Origin: Bog-473 sp963763575 | Lineage (GTDB): Bacteria; Actinomycetota; Acidimicrobiia; Acidimicrobiales; RAAP-2 | NCBI GenBank assembly: GCA_963763575.1 | Contig: CAVXPD010000004.1 | Location: 930,001 to 994,000, forward strand | Direction of reading: 5' to 3' | Length of the DNA: 64,000 bases | Part shown: piece by piece, positions 1 through 8,723 of the stretch | Position numbering within the stretch: the stretch's first letter is position 1 | How the letters are laid out: each line of letters begins with the position of its first letter | Notes under the pieces: generated by a model | What the model was told of the DNA's origin: nothing | Databases searched by the model: none | What the model saw: the letters and a program-made list of their open reading frames with translations, nothing else | Translations under genes and position numbers: made by a program

Positions 1-411
1 GTTGGAGCGTTGCCCCAGCACCGGGAAGCGGTCGACGGCCCGCGCGATGGCCGCCGGGCGGTCCGACCTCCGCTCCTGGGCCACCGCCATGCGCAGGTTG
101 TCGATGACCGAGAGGCGGGGGAAGATGCCCCGGCCCTCGGGGATGTAGGTCAGTCCCATGCGGCGGATGCGGTGCGCCGGCAGACGAGTCACGTCGCGGC
201 CGTCGAAGGTCACGCGCCCGGCGGACGGCGCGACGAGACCCGAGATGGCACGGGCCAGGGTGCTCTTGCCTGCGCCGTTCGCACCGAGCACGGCGAGCAC
301 CGTTCCGGGTTGGACGCTGAGCGAGACCCCGAACAGCGCCTGCGACGTCCCGTAACGCACGTCGAGGTCGCGTACCTCGAGAATGGGCTCGGACACGGCT
401 TCGACGGTCAC
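1..411 (-). CDS. livF: Branched-chain amino acid-type ABC transporter ATP-binding protein LivF (3' end outside window)
   Basis: This is the N-terminal 137 codons of an ABC ATPase that runs off the left edge of the window. It reads VTVEAVSEPILEV, with a Walker A GANGAGKST at residues 43-51 and a Q-loop region followed by YIPEGRGIFPRLSV, which is typical of LivF. The GTG start overlaps the livG stop as GTGA, so the two are translationally coupled. It would energise uptake of an organic acid or amino-acid-like substrate together with LivG and the fused LivHM permease. Walker B and the signature motif lie outside the window. Confidence 0.9.
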   Translation of the reverse strand, partial: MTVEAVSEPILEVRDLDVRYGTSQALFGVSLSVQPGTVLAVLGANGAGKSTLARAISGLVAPSAGRVTFDGRDVTRLPAHRIRRMGLTYIPEGRGIFPRLSVIDNLRMAVAQERRSDRPAAIARAVDRFPVLGQRSN

Positions 412-1253
412 GGCCCCGCCCCGTTCTGCGTCGCGGTGTCCCCCAGGTACGCCGTCTGCACGGCGGGGTCGTTGCGGATCGCCTCCGGGGTCCCGGCAGC
501 GATGCGTTCGCCGAAATCGAGCACGAACACCGTGTCGGAGAGGGCGAGCACTGCGGCGACGTCGTGCTCGACGATGACGACGGAGAGCGGATGCTCGTTC
601 TCGTCGACGATCCTGCGAAAGACCGCCAGCAGGTTCTCCGATGCCTTCACGTCCAGCCCCGACAGTGGCTCGTCGAGCAGGAGCACGTGGGGATCGCTGG
701 CGAGGGCGCGCCCCACCTCGACCAGGCGGACCACGCCCAGCGGCAGCGCCGCCACCGGCGCCTTCGCCACCTTGGTCAGCCGGAGCAGCTCCAAGAGCCC
801 GTCGACGCGCTCGTTCTCCTCGCTCGGGGCCGGCAAGAGGCACCGGGGGTCGAACATGTCCCGCCACAAGCGGGCGCGGCACATACGGGCCCGATAGGCC
901 AAGACGAAGTGCTCGCGCACCGTGAGCCCCATGAAGATCTCGGGCTGTTGGAACGTGCGAGCCAGCCCGCGCCGGGCGCGCGTCCGCGGCGAGGCGCCGG
1001 TGACGTCCTCTCCACGCAGCCAGACGCGCCCCGCGTTCGGGCGCTGCAATCCCGACAGCACGCCGAGCAGCGTCGACTTCCCCGCCCCGTTGGGCCCGAC
1101 CAGCCCGGCGATGCCGCCCGGCCGGACCTCGAGGGAGACGTCGGCGAGCGCCATGAGCCCACCGAAGCGCACGGTGACTCCCTGGGCGGCGAGCGCCACC
1201 TCGTCACCGGCCGGCGTGCTCCCCGCGTCGAAGTCGCTCGTGGTCGCCGTCAC
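408..1253 (-). CDS. livG: Branched-chain amino acid-type ABC transporter ATP-binding protein LivG
   Basis: This is an ABC ATPase of 281 aa. Walker A GPNGAGKST is at 53-61, the Q-loop region FQQPEIF near 101, and Walker B VLLLDEP at 190-196, with the EHD switch histidine at 230. The signature loop reads LPLGVVR instead of the usual LSxGxxR and is therefore degenerate. The long insert after the Q-loop and the C-terminal AGTPEAIRNDPAVQTAYLG are LivG hallmarks. The GTG start at 1253 overlaps the permease stop as GTGA. A longer open frame continues upstream but lies inside the permease gene, so it was rejected. The substrate is unknown. The catabolic context suggests a carboxylate rather than an amino acid. 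Confidence 0.9.
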   Translation of the reverse strand: MTATTSDFDAGSTPAGDEVALAAQGVTVRFGGLMALADVSLEVRPGGIAGLVGPNGAGKSTLLGVLSGLQRPNAGRVWLRGEDVTGASPRTRARRGLARTFQQPEIFMGLTVREHFVLAYRARMCRARLWRDMFDPRCLLPAPSEENERVDGLLELLRLTKVAKAPVAALPLGVVRLVEVGRALASDPHVLLLDEPLSGLDVKASENLLAVFRRIVDENEHPLSVVIVEHDVAAVLALSDTVFVLDFGERIAAGTPEAIRNDPAVQTAYLGDTATQNGAGP

Positions 1254-3277
1254 GTGACCCGCTCGGCGATCGTGGCCACGGGCTCGGCGGCGAGGTCCGG
1301 CGAGCCGAGGGCCGGCTCGGGCACGCCGGCCGGCTCCCCTCGCGGGGCGGGCCGGGCCCGGAGCACCAGCCGGCGGAGACGCCGGCTGTTCTCGGCCAAT
1401 GCCCCCTCGGGATACTTGGCGGCCGAGATGGCACCCAGGCCGAAGAGCACCGGCACCACGTTCGGGATCCACGTCAACGAGGAGAAGTAGTACTGCGCCA
1501 GAGCGAGCGGGAAGACGAACGCGATGCCCGCGATCAGCGCCGCCGCGTTCGAGCGCACCCCGATGGTCACCAGCACCGCGAGCCAGGTGATGCCCAAGAA
1601 GGTGGCGAATTCGGACGGCTGGAAGGTCGACTGGGCCATCACGAGGAGCGCTCCCCCGATGCCGGCGATGAAGGCGGCCAACGACCCGGCGATCACCTTC
1701 ATCTGGACCACGCTGATGCCCGACGTCCGGGCCCCCGCCTCGCTCCAGCGGGCGGCGTTGAGGGCGAGACCGGTCGTCGACCGCCGGAAGTTCACGATGA
1801 ACAGGGACACGATGATGAACACGACAAGACAGAGGTACGTGAAGGCCCGGTCCGAGGTGGCGAACTGCGGACGGTTCACGGTGAGGCCCAGACCCTGGTT
1901 GACGAAGCTCGGCAGCGTGAACACGAGGTTCTCCATCAGCAGCCCGAAGGTCAACGTCACGAGCGCGACGTAGAGATCGCCCAACCGGATGCTGAGGAAG
2001 CCGACGATCGCCCCGAGGGCCATGGCCACGAGCCCGCCGACCAGTGCCGCGGCCAGGACGGGCCAGCCGTGGCTGGAGGCGAGGTTCGCCGTCGTCAGAG
2101 CCCCCACCCCCGCGAAGGTGATCTGGCAGAGCCAGAGCATGCCGCCCTCACCCGTCACGATGGTCCAGGACAGGAAGATCACGGAATAGGCGAACGCCTG
2201 CGCGAAGAGGCCCACCCAGTAGCCCTGGACGATCATCGGCAGCGCGCCGACGACGATGATCAGCAGCAGGGGCCCGGCGTACCTTCCGAAGAAGCCCAGT
2301 GAGCTGGTCTCGAGCACGCTGGCCGTGGAACCGGCGAGCCGGCTCTCGCCCTGGGGGGCGATGGCCCGGTCCAACGCGCCGCCCCATCCCTCGGACTCGC
2401 CGACGCGCCCGCGTCGGAAGAGGCTGTAGATGAGGAACAGCGCGATGACCATGAAGGGCACCGCGTCGATGATCTCGGTCGTCCAGTTGCTGTTCGGCGG
2501 CAGATAGCGCTGGAAGAGCGAGGTGGCCACCCCCATGAGCAGCCCGACGAGCACGGCCACCGGCAGGTTCCGGAGCTTCGCCGCCACGACGGCCGCGAAG
2601 GAGGCGGCGATGAGGACGGTGAAATTCCCGGCGTCGAGCCCGATGATCGGCGCCGCCAGCACGCCGGCCAGCCCGGCGAAGAAGGTGCTGACCGCCCAGA
2701 CACCGACCGACACCGCGGTCGGGTTGGTGCCCGACAGGTCGGTCATGGCCGGCGAGTCGACCATCGCCCGGACTTTGAGGCCGACCTCGGTGTAGCGGAG
2801 CACGACCGCCCCGATCACCACGGTCGCCACGACGCACGCGTAGACGATCACCTGGTCCAACGTGACCGGCACGCCCAAGAAGTTGTAGACGGCGACGGGC
2901 TCGGGCGCGAGCCCGGGCGCCTGCTGAATGGCCTGGTTGCCGAAGATCAGCGTCGCCAGCGACGGGAGGGCGACGAGCAACCCGATGGTGGCCACCACTT
3001 TGATCAGAGGCGACGACAGCCGCAGGTGACGGAAGAGCATCGCGTAGAGCAGCACCCCGAGCGCGGGAGCGGCCACGCCGATGGAGACGACCGCGGAGAC
3101 GAGGATGCCCCAGCCGTGCTGGGTGTGGAGGAAGTAGTAGAAGCGCGCGATGAAGAAGGCGATCGCGCCGAAGGCGAAGTTGAGGATGCCCGACGAGCTG
3201 TAGGTGATGACCAGGCCGGCCGAGCAGATGGCGTAGATGCCGCCCAGCGCCAGTCCGGCGATCACGAATTGGAGCAC
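1250..3277 (-). CDS. Fused LivH-LivM branched-chain-type ABC transporter permease
   Basis: This 675-aa membrane protein joins two permease halves that are usually separate genes. Residues 1 to about 300 are LivH-like (MLQFVIAGLALGGIYAICSA, then multiple hydrophobic helices). A linker of about 40 polar residues (RRGRVGESEGWGG) follows. Residues from about 335 to 640 are LivM-like, with the EAA-like loop RWSEAGARTSGI. The C-terminal 40 residues are polar and cytoplasmic. The gene begins a livHM-livG-livF operon whose stop/start codons overlap throughout. The shared palindromic operator lies about 50 bp upstream, so import is probably co-regulated with the degradation genes. Confidence 0.88.
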   Translation of the reverse strand: MLQFVIAGLALGGIYAICSAGLVITYSSSGILNFAFGAIAFFIARFYYFLHTQHGWGILVSAVVSIGVAAPALGVLLYAMLFRHLRLSSPLIKVVATIGLLVALPSLATLIFGNQAIQQAPGLAPEPVAVYNFLGVPVTLDQVIVYACVVATVVIGAVVLRYTEVGLKVRAMVDSPAMTDLSGTNPTAVSVGVWAVSTFFAGLAGVLAAPIIGLDAGNFTVLIAASFAAVVAAKLRNLPVAVLVGLLMGVATSLFQRYLPPNSNWTTEIIDAVPFMVIALFLIYSLFRRGRVGESEGWGGALDRAIAPQGESRLAGSTASVLETSSLGFFGRYAGPLLLIIVVGALPMIVQGYWVGLFAQAFAYSVIFLSWTIVTGEGGMLWLCQITFAGVGALTTANLASSHGWPVLAAALVGGLVAMALGAIVGFLSIRLGDLYVALVTLTFGLLMENLVFTLPSFVNQGLGLTVNRPQFATSDRAFTYLCLVVFIIVSLFIVNFRRSTTGLALNAARWSEAGARTSGISVVQMKVIAGSLAAFIAGIGGALLVMAQSTFQPSEFATFLGITWLAVLVTIGVRSNAAALIAGIAFVFPLALAQYYFSSLTWIPNVVPVLFGLGAISAAKYPEGALAENSRRLRRLVLRARPAPRGEPAGVPEPALGSPDLAAEPVATIAERVT

Positions 3278-3325
3278 GTGTGGTCCCCCACCCCTTCTTG
3301 ACGGCCTAGTTCAGGCCACCATTTC

Positions 3326-3347
3326 TGACATCGGCGTCGAAATTGAT
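3326..3347. promoter_or_regulatory. Pathway operator, site A (upstream of the liv operon)
   Basis: This AT-rich patch in an otherwise very GC-rich stretch reads TGACATCGGCGTCGAAATTG. It matches the 20-bp consensus TGAYATYGACGTCRATATYA shared with five other intergenic sites in the window. It is the most diverged copy (GGCGTC core). It lies between the enoyl-CoA hydratase stop and the livHM start, so it can only serve the transporter operon. Confidence 0.5.
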
Positions 3348-3424
3348 TCTAACGAGGAGGGCGACCGGATGCACAGTCGGGGTCACGGTCCTCGAGCTGG
3401 GACTTCGCGGTTCCTGCCTGGTCG

Positions 3425-4333
3425 TCACCCCTCGGCGCGCACCTTGTCCTTGACCGACCCCACGATCGGCGGCGCCTCCCTCCAGTTGGGAATTCCCGCG
3501 TCCTCCTTGGCGACCGGGAAGCGGTCCTCGTTGACCCAGGCCCAGTGGGAGTGGTTCAGCTCGTGGAGGGTGAAGCAGGCGTTCAGCGCGTTGTAGAAGC
3601 CCATGTTGTCGACACTCTGGTTCACCGACTCCTTGATGAGCAGCGCGGTCATGGTCGGCAGCTGCGCGATGCGCCGGGCGAACTCGACCGTGCGCTCGGT
3701 CAGCTCGTCGGCGGGGAAGATCTTGCTCACCATGCCGAGGCTGTGGGCCTCGTCGGCGTCGATGGAGTCCCCGGTGAGCAGCAGCTCCTTGGCCTTGCGC
3801 GGCCCGAACTCCCAGGGGTGGGCGAAGTACTCGACCCCGCACATCCCGAGGCGGGCACCCACGACGTCGGCGAAGCGCGTGCCTTCCGCAGCGACGATCA
3901 GGTCGCACGCCCACAGCAACATCAGGCCGGCCGCGTAGACATCCCCGTGGGCCTGTCCGATCGTGATCTTGCGCAGATTCCGCCAGCGGCGCGTGTTGTC
4001 GAAGAAGTAGTGCCACTCCTGGAGCATCAGCGACTCGGCGCCCTTGCGGGTGGCGCCGTTGATCGTATGGGTGGGGTGCTGCGTCGGCCCCGGCGTGTAC
4101 TCCTCCCGTGCCGCCGCCGAACCCAGGTCGTGACCCGACGAGAACATCGGCCCGGTGCCGCCCAGGATCACCACCCGCACCTCGTCGTCCGCCTCGGCGT
4201 GCATGAAGGCGTCGTCCAGCTCGACGAGCAGCCCGCGGTTCTGCGCGTTGCGGGCGTCGGGCCGGTTGAGCATGATCCGGGCGACCCGCCCGGAATCGAG
4301 GGTCTCGTACGTGACGAATTTGTACTCAGGCAT
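3425..4333 (-). CDS. Enoyl-CoA hydratase/isomerase (crotonase) family protein
   Basis: This 302-aa crotonase has the N-terminal RPDARNAQNRGLL motif (residues 25-37), an oxyanion segment SSGHDLGSAA near 65-74 and a second one, QAHGDVYAAG. It is longer than the usual 260 aa, with an insert after residue 75 and an aromatic-rich C-terminus (HSHWAWVNEDRFPVAKED). The glutamate pair of classical hydratases is not obvious: the helix reads VGARLGMCGVEYF. The reaction could therefore be hydration, isomerisation or ring hydrolysis of a CoA ester. It lies downstream of the 4431-5636 amidohydrolase and is probably transcribed with it from operator site B. Confidence 0.85.
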   Translation of the reverse strand: MPEYKFVTYETLDSGRVARIMLNRPDARNAQNRGLLVELDDAFMHAEADDEVRVVILGGTGPMFSSGHDLGSAAAREEYTPGPTQHPTHTINGATRKGAESLMLQEWHYFFDNTRRWRNLRKITIGQAHGDVYAAGLMLLWACDLIVAAEGTRFADVVGARLGMCGVEYFAHPWEFGPRKAKELLLTGDSIDADEAHSLGMVSKIFPADELTERTVEFARRIAQLPTMTALLIKESVNQSVDNMGFYNALNACFTLHELNHSHWAWVNEDRFPVAKEDAGIPNWREAPPIVGSVKDKVRAEG

Positions 4334-4430
4334 CAGGGACTCCCCGTTGAGGTGTGCGGTTCATGGATGCGGTGACCCTACGTCGCCCCGGTACTCGACA
4401 CCGAACCGGGCGTCGGCGTCGGCGGTCCGG

Positions 4431-5636
4431 CTAGGCCGAGACACCCACGGTCGCGTCGACCCGCATGATCTGAGCGAGGTTGCCACCCATGATCTTCTTG
4501 ACGTCGGTGTCCGCCAGCCCCGCAGGCAGGTGGTCGACGTAGCTGCGCGGCTCGGCCAGCCCCTCAGGGTGCGGGAAGTCGGAGCCGAAGAGCACCTGGC
4601 TCGACCCGATCGTGTCGATGAGGAGTTCGAGATTGTCCTCGTGGAACGGGCTGATCCACACGTGCGTCTTGAACTGCTCGACCGGGTCCTCCTCGAACGC
4701 CTGGGGCATCTTCTTGTAGGTGTCCGCGACGTGGTCGAGGAACCCCGCCACCCAGTCACCGCCGCTCTCGATGGAGGCGACGCGCAGCTTCGGAAAGCGC
4801 GAGAAGACCCCGTGGCACAAGTACGCGGTCATGGTGTCCTCCATCGGCCGCTTGCCGACGCTGATCGCCCGGAACGGGTCGAGACGGAACGGGAGCATCT
4901 CGTTCGGCTGCCCGATCCAGTCGTTCTGGTAGCGCGTGTACCCGCTGTCCGACGAGTGCATGGAAACGAGGATGTCGGCCTCCTCGACCGCCTTCCAGAA
5001 CGGGTCGAACTCGGCGTACCCGAAGGAGCGCGAGCCCCGGAACCCGGGCACGGGCGCCGGGCGGATGAGGACCGTCTTGGCCCCGCGCTCGAGCACCCAC
5101 TCCAGCTCCTCGATCGCCTTCTCCACGAGGGGCAGCGTGATGACCGGGGTCGCGAAGATGCGGTCCCGGTAGTTGAAGGTCCACTCTTCGTAGAGCCACT
5201 CGTTCAACGCGTGGATGGCGGCATGAGTCAGCTCGGGGTCGTCGCGCATGCGCTCCTCGAGCAGGCTGGCCAGCGTCGGGAACATCAGGGCCCGGTCGAC
5301 GCCCAGCTCGTCCATCAGTTCGAGCCTCGGGGCCGGCTCGCGAAAGGCCGGGATGCTGCGCATCGGGTCGCCCACGATCTCTCGGTACGACTTGCCCTCG
5401 GGGTTCCCGTTGCGGAAGTAGTCCTCCTGGGCACCGGGACGCGCCACCACCTCGAAGGTCGGGTTCGGGATGTACTCGCTGACGGTGCCCCGGATCATGA
5501 TCTTCGTCCGGCCGTGCACGTCGATGTAATCGATGGCGCCCTTGTAGCGCTCCGGCAGGTGACGCGTGAACGAATCCTCGGTCTCGTAGAGGTGGTTGTC
5601 GGCGTCGAAGATGGGGAAGTCCAACGTTCTGGCCAT
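4431..5636 (-). CDS. Amidohydrolase_2 family metal-dependent hydrolase
   Basis: This 401-aa TIM-barrel protein of the amidohydrolase_2 (ACMSD-like) superfamily starts MARTLDFPIFDADNHLYE, where the first metal-binding strand carries DADNH. It has VSMHSSD in mid-barrel and ends with LFGSDFPHPEGL, which holds the conserved metal-ligand aspartate. It is collinear and very similar to the 31043-32248 protein, which has the same length and repeated blocks such as IPNPTFEVV and FDPFW, so the two are paralogs. The family does decarboxylation or hydrolytic C-C or ring cleavage, and this member's substrate is unknown. Operator site B lies 23 bp upstream of the start. Confidence 0.88.
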   Translation of the reverse strand: MARTLDFPIFDADNHLYETEDSFTRHLPERYKGAIDYIDVHGRTKIMIRGTVSEYIPNPTFEVVARPGAQEDYFRNGNPEGKSYREIVGDPMRSIPAFREPAPRLELMDELGVDRALMFPTLASLLEERMRDDPELTHAAIHALNEWLYEEWTFNYRDRIFATPVITLPLVEKAIEELEWVLERGAKTVLIRPAPVPGFRGSRSFGYAEFDPFWKAVEEADILVSMHSSDSGYTRYQNDWIGQPNEMLPFRLDPFRAISVGKRPMEDTMTAYLCHGVFSRFPKLRVASIESGGDWVAGFLDHVADTYKKMPQAFEEDPVEQFKTHVWISPFHEDNLELLIDTIGSSQVLFGSDFPHPEGLAEPRSYVDHLPAGLADTDVKKIMGGNLAQIMRVDATVGVSA

Positions 5637-5658
5637 GCTCCTGAGGCTACCGCATTTT

Positions 5659-5680
5659 TGACTACGACGTCAATATCAGA
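5659..5680. promoter_or_regulatory. Pathway operator, site B (upstream of amidohydrolase/enoyl-CoA hydratase)
   Basis: The sequence TGACTACGACGTCAATATCA is centred on a GACGTC palindrome with AT-rich arms. It lies between the stop of the 5731 gene and the start of the 5636 gene, both on the minus strand. It gives the 5636-3425 gene pair its own regulated promoter instead of simple read-through. Confidence 0.6.
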
Positions 5681-5730
5681 TTGAGGGCAAATTCCACGCA
5701 GAGCCTCGGTCGACCGGGGCGCCCACCCGT

Positions 5731-6891
5731 TCAAAGACGGTAGAGCTGCCGCGCGTTCTCCCCGAAGATCTTGCGGCGGACGTCGGGGCTGAGCGTCTCC
5801 ATCTTCGCCTCGACCGTCTGGAGCGGGTTGGGGTACAGGCAGGTCGGGTGCGGGAAGTCCGTCTCGAAGAGGATCCGATCCTCGCCGACCGCCTCGATCA
5901 GGTCCGGCAGCTTGTTGCGGTTGTTTTCGAACCAGAACGTCGCGAACAAGTTCGTCCTGAAGTACTCCGACGGCGGCTTGTGCAGCTGCGAGAGCTCCTG
6001 CGGTGCATTCTCCGCCATCTCGTAGTCGAGTGCCTCGAGGATGAAGGGGATCCAGCCCACCCCGCTCTCCACGGAGACCATCTGGAGGTCGGGGTGACGG
6101 TCGAACATGCCCGAGAGGATCACGTTGGTCACCACGCGTGCGTTGCCGATGAAGAGCAGGGTGCCCCCGATCGCCAGCTTCGTGTTCTCGGCGTGCGACT
6201 CCCAGGGGTACTGCCCGAAGAAGGTCATCGCGGTCATGCTCGCCCCGATGTGGAAGTGGACCGGCAGGTGGAGCTCGCTGCACACCTCCCAGAACGGGTC
6301 CCAGGCGCGGCTGGCCAGGTCCGGCGCGCCCATGTCCTGGGGGTCCGACGTCATGTTCACGCCGCGCGCGCCCAGTGCCGCCACCCGACGCGCCTCCTGC
6401 ACACAGGTGTCGACGTCCCACGCCGGCATCAGCGGCAGGGGGAGGAGGCGATCGCCCGAGTCGGCCTGGATCTCCGCCATGCCGTCGTTGTAGATCTCGA
6501 CGGCCAGCCGGCACAGGGCGGGGTCGTCCACCATGCCCAGGTCCTGCCCGCCGAGCCCGATCGTGCTCGGGAAGATGATCTGGGCGTCGATGCCGCATTC
6601 GTCGAGCACGCCGAGCCGGACCGCGGGGTCGTGCGCGCCGAGGTGGACCTCGTCGTGATCCCATTCCATCAGCGCATGAAACGAGCTCTCCTTCGTGCCG
6701 TCGCGGGCGATGACGCCGCCGGCGCTGAACCGCCCGACGGGATGCCCGTCGAAGACCCACATCGCCTGCCCGTCGACGTCCTCGACTCGGGGCACCCGGT
6801 CCTCGAACCCCGCGGGCGCCCGCTTGGTGAAGAGGTCGGGCGCCTCGCACCAGTGCGAGTCGGCGTCGATGACGAGCATGTCCTTCAACAT
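5731..6891 (-). CDS. Amidohydrolase_2 family metal-dependent hydrolase
   Basis: This 386-aa amidohydrolase_2 protein has MLKDMLVIDADSHWCEAP at the N-terminus (first metal site), HFHIGASMTAMTFFG in mid-barrel and LFETDFPHPTCLYP carrying the C-terminal aspartate. The open frame runs about 97 codons further upstream, but that part is low-complexity and crosses the operator and the divergent gene. The start is ATG 6891 or ATG 6879, and ATG 6891 falls inside operator site C. The gene is divergent from the DUF35-aldolase fusion and shares its regulatory region. The exact substrate is not inferable. Confidence 0.87.
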   Translation of the reverse strand: MLKDMLVIDADSHWCEAPDLFTKRAPAGFEDRVPRVEDVDGQAMWVFDGHPVGRFSAGGVIARDGTKESSFHALMEWDHDEVHLGAHDPAVRLGVLDECGIDAQIIFPSTIGLGGQDLGMVDDPALCRLAVEIYNDGMAEIQADSGDRLLPLPLMPAWDVDTCVQEARRVAALGARGVNMTSDPQDMGAPDLASRAWDPFWEVCSELHLPVHFHIGASMTAMTFFGQYPWESHAENTKLAIGGTLLFIGNARVVTNVILSGMFDRHPDLQMVSVESGVGWIPFILEALDYEMAENAPQELSQLHKPPSEYFRTNLFATFWFENNRNKLPDLIEAVGEDRILFETDFPHPTCLYPNPLQTVEAKMETLSPDVRRKIFGENARQLYRL

Positions 6892-6907
6892 TGACGTCAA
6901 TATTAGA
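6886..6907. promoter_or_regulatory. Pathway operator, site C (divergent amidohydrolase / DUF35-aldolase promoter)
   Basis: This is the best copy of the shared operator. It contains the perfect 12-bp palindrome ATTGACGTCAAT, extended to AACATTGACGTCAATATT with one mismatch. It overlaps the ATG at 6891 of the minus-strand amidohydrolase and lies about 76 bp upstream of the plus-strand GTG at 6983. A repressor bound here would block both directions. Confidence 0.65.
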
Positions 6908-6982
6908 GTAAGATGGGCCGTTCGGGCAACGGGCCGACGGGACAGAGTGACGAGTGTCTGTGGGAGTCGATCGGGAGGACCA

Positions 6983-8623
6983 GTGCGACCGCTCCCTGAG
7001 CTGACGCCCGCGAGCGAATGGTTCTGGACGTCGGGATCCGATGGCGTCCTGCGCGTGCAGGGGTGCGAGGACTGCGGGCAACTCGTGCACCCGCCGACCC
7101 CGATCTGCCCGACCTGTCGCAGCCGGTCGTCCAAGCCGGTCGGCGTGTCGGGCCGCGGCACGATCGTCGGCTTCACGGTCAACGAGCATCCCTGGCATCC
7201 CGCCTTCGAGCCGCCCTACGTCGTGGCCAACGTCGCGCTGGCCGAGGACCCGAGCGTGCATCTCACGACGAACATCGTCGGCTGCGCACCGGCCGACGTG
7301 GCGATCGGCCAGGAGGTCCTGGTCCGCTTCGAGCGCCACGAGGACGTCTGGCTGCCCCTCTTCGAGCCGACCGGCAGCGTCGACCCGGTCGACCGGGTGC
7401 CCGAACCCGCTCGTCCGGTCCCCCGCCGGCCGCCGCGCGACGAGCGCTTCGAGCACCGCGCCGTGCTGAGCGGCATCGGGCGCTCCCGGATCGGGCGGCG
7501 CCTGATGCTGGACCCGCTGTCGCTGGCGGTCGACGCCTGCACGGCCGCCGTGACCGACGCCGGCCTCCGGCTCGAGGACATCGACGGCCTCTCGACCTAT
7601 CCGGGCGCCGGTGCGCTCGGGATGAGCGAGGGCGGGGCGACCGCCATCGAGGAGGCGCTGCGCCTGCACCCCACCTGGATCAACGGCGGCGGCGACCTGC
7701 CCGGGCCCGGAGGGTCGATCATCGCCGCGGCGATGGCCGTCGCGGCCGGCCTGTGCCGGCACGTGCTGTGCTTCCGCACGGTCTGGGAGTCGACGTTCGC
7801 CACCCTGGCCGCCCAGGGCAAGGCCACCGGCCGGCGCGCCGACCGCGTGTCGGGCCCGATGCAGGAATGGCGCGCGCCCTTCGGCGCCTTCTCGGCCGCG
7901 AACTGGATCGCCATGAACGCCAACCAGTACTTGCACCGGTACGGCGTCCCGCGCGAGATGCTGGGCCTGATCGCGTTGAACGGGCGCGCCCACGCGGCGC
8001 GCAATCCGGCCGCCATCTACCGGGACCCCATGACGATGGAGGACTACCTCTCCGCTCGTCCCATCACGTCGCCTTTCGGCCTCTACGACTGCGACGTGCC
8101 GTGCGACGCCTCGATCGCGGTCGTCGTGTCCGCGGCCGAGGTGGCGGACGACCTGCCGCAGGCGGCCGTCCGCATCGAAGCGGTCGGCACGCAGATCCTC
8201 GAACGCGTGTCGTGGGACCAGGGGACGCTCACGCACGAGCCGCAGGTCATCGGGCAGGCGGCCCATCTGTGGACGCGGACGGACGTGCGGCCCTCCGAGG
8301 TCGACCTCGCGCTGGTCTACGACGGCTTCACCTTCAATGCGATCTCGTGGATCGAGGCGCTGGGCTTCTGCGGCTTCGGCGAGGCCTATGACTGGCTCGA
8401 CGGCGGGCGGCGGATCGCGCTCGGCGGCGACCTGCCGGTCAACCCGCATGGCGGCCAGCTCTCCGAAGGGCGGACGCACGGATTCGGCTTCGTCTACGAG
8501 GCGATGCAGCAGCTCCGCCACGACGCCGGTGATCGTCAGGTCCGCGACGCACGGACCGCGGTCGTCACGTCCGGCGGCGGCACCCCCTCGGGGGTCCTCC
8601 TCCTGCAGCGAGCGGGAGGCTGA
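6983..8623 (+). CDS. DUF35 (Zn-ribbon/OB-fold) - thiolase-like aldolase fusion protein
   Basis: This 546-aa fusion starts at GTG 6983, eight bases after GGGAGGAC. Residues 1-150 are a DUF35 module with a zinc ribbon (Cys28, Cys31, Cys42, Cys45) followed by an OB fold. A proline/arginine linker (about 135-155) leads to a thiolase-like domain (about 158-546). Where thiolases have the nucleophilic cysteine, this protein reads GGDLPGPGGS (237-245), so the cysteine is missing. The C-terminal loop reads NPHGGQLSEGRTHGFG. Cysteine loss and DUF35 partnership are features of Ltp2-type retro-aldolases, which act with ChsH2-type DUF35 proteins in steroid side-chain removal. By inference this is a CoA-ester retro-aldolase. 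It is followed by a TetR gene. Confidence 0.85.
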   Translation: MRPLPELTPASEWFWTSGSDGVLRVQGCEDCGQLVHPPTPICPTCRSRSSKPVGVSGRGTIVGFTVNEHPWHPAFEPPYVVANVALAEDPSVHLTTNIVGCAPADVAIGQEVLVRFERHEDVWLPLFEPTGSVDPVDRVPEPARPVPRRPPRDERFEHRAVLSGIGRSRIGRRLMLDPLSLAVDACTAAVTDAGLRLEDIDGLSTYPGAGALGMSEGGATAIEEALRLHPTWINGGGDLPGPGGSIIAAAMAVAAGLCRHVLCFRTVWESTFATLAAQGKATGRRADRVSGPMQEWRAPFGAFSAANWIAMNANQYLHRYGVPREMLGLIALNGRAHAARNPAAIYRDPMTMEDYLSARPITSPFGLYDCDVPCDASIAVVVSAAEVADDLPQAAVRIEAVGTQILERVSWDQGTLTHEPQVIGQAAHLWTRTDVRPSEVDLALVYDGFTFNAISWIEALGFCGFGEAYDWLDGGRRIALGGDLPVNPHGGQLSEGRTHGFGFVYEAMQQLRHDAGDRQVRDARTAVVTSGGGTPSGVLLLQRAGG

Positions 8624-8723
8624 GCGTGCCGGAGTTCAGGTCGGACGTCCACCGGCGCGCGGCAGGAGCACGGGTACATTGATGGGACCCCCGGCCCGGG
8701 AGCTCGCACGGAAGGAGAGGCGC

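Noticed and set aside
5495..8521. 1008-aa minus-strand open frame and other very long antisense frames (for example 15470-19702)
   Set aside because: They are shadows of real genes in GC-rich DNA: low-complexity Arg/Pro/Gly/Ala-rich translations with no domains, overlapping well-supported genes on the opposite strand.
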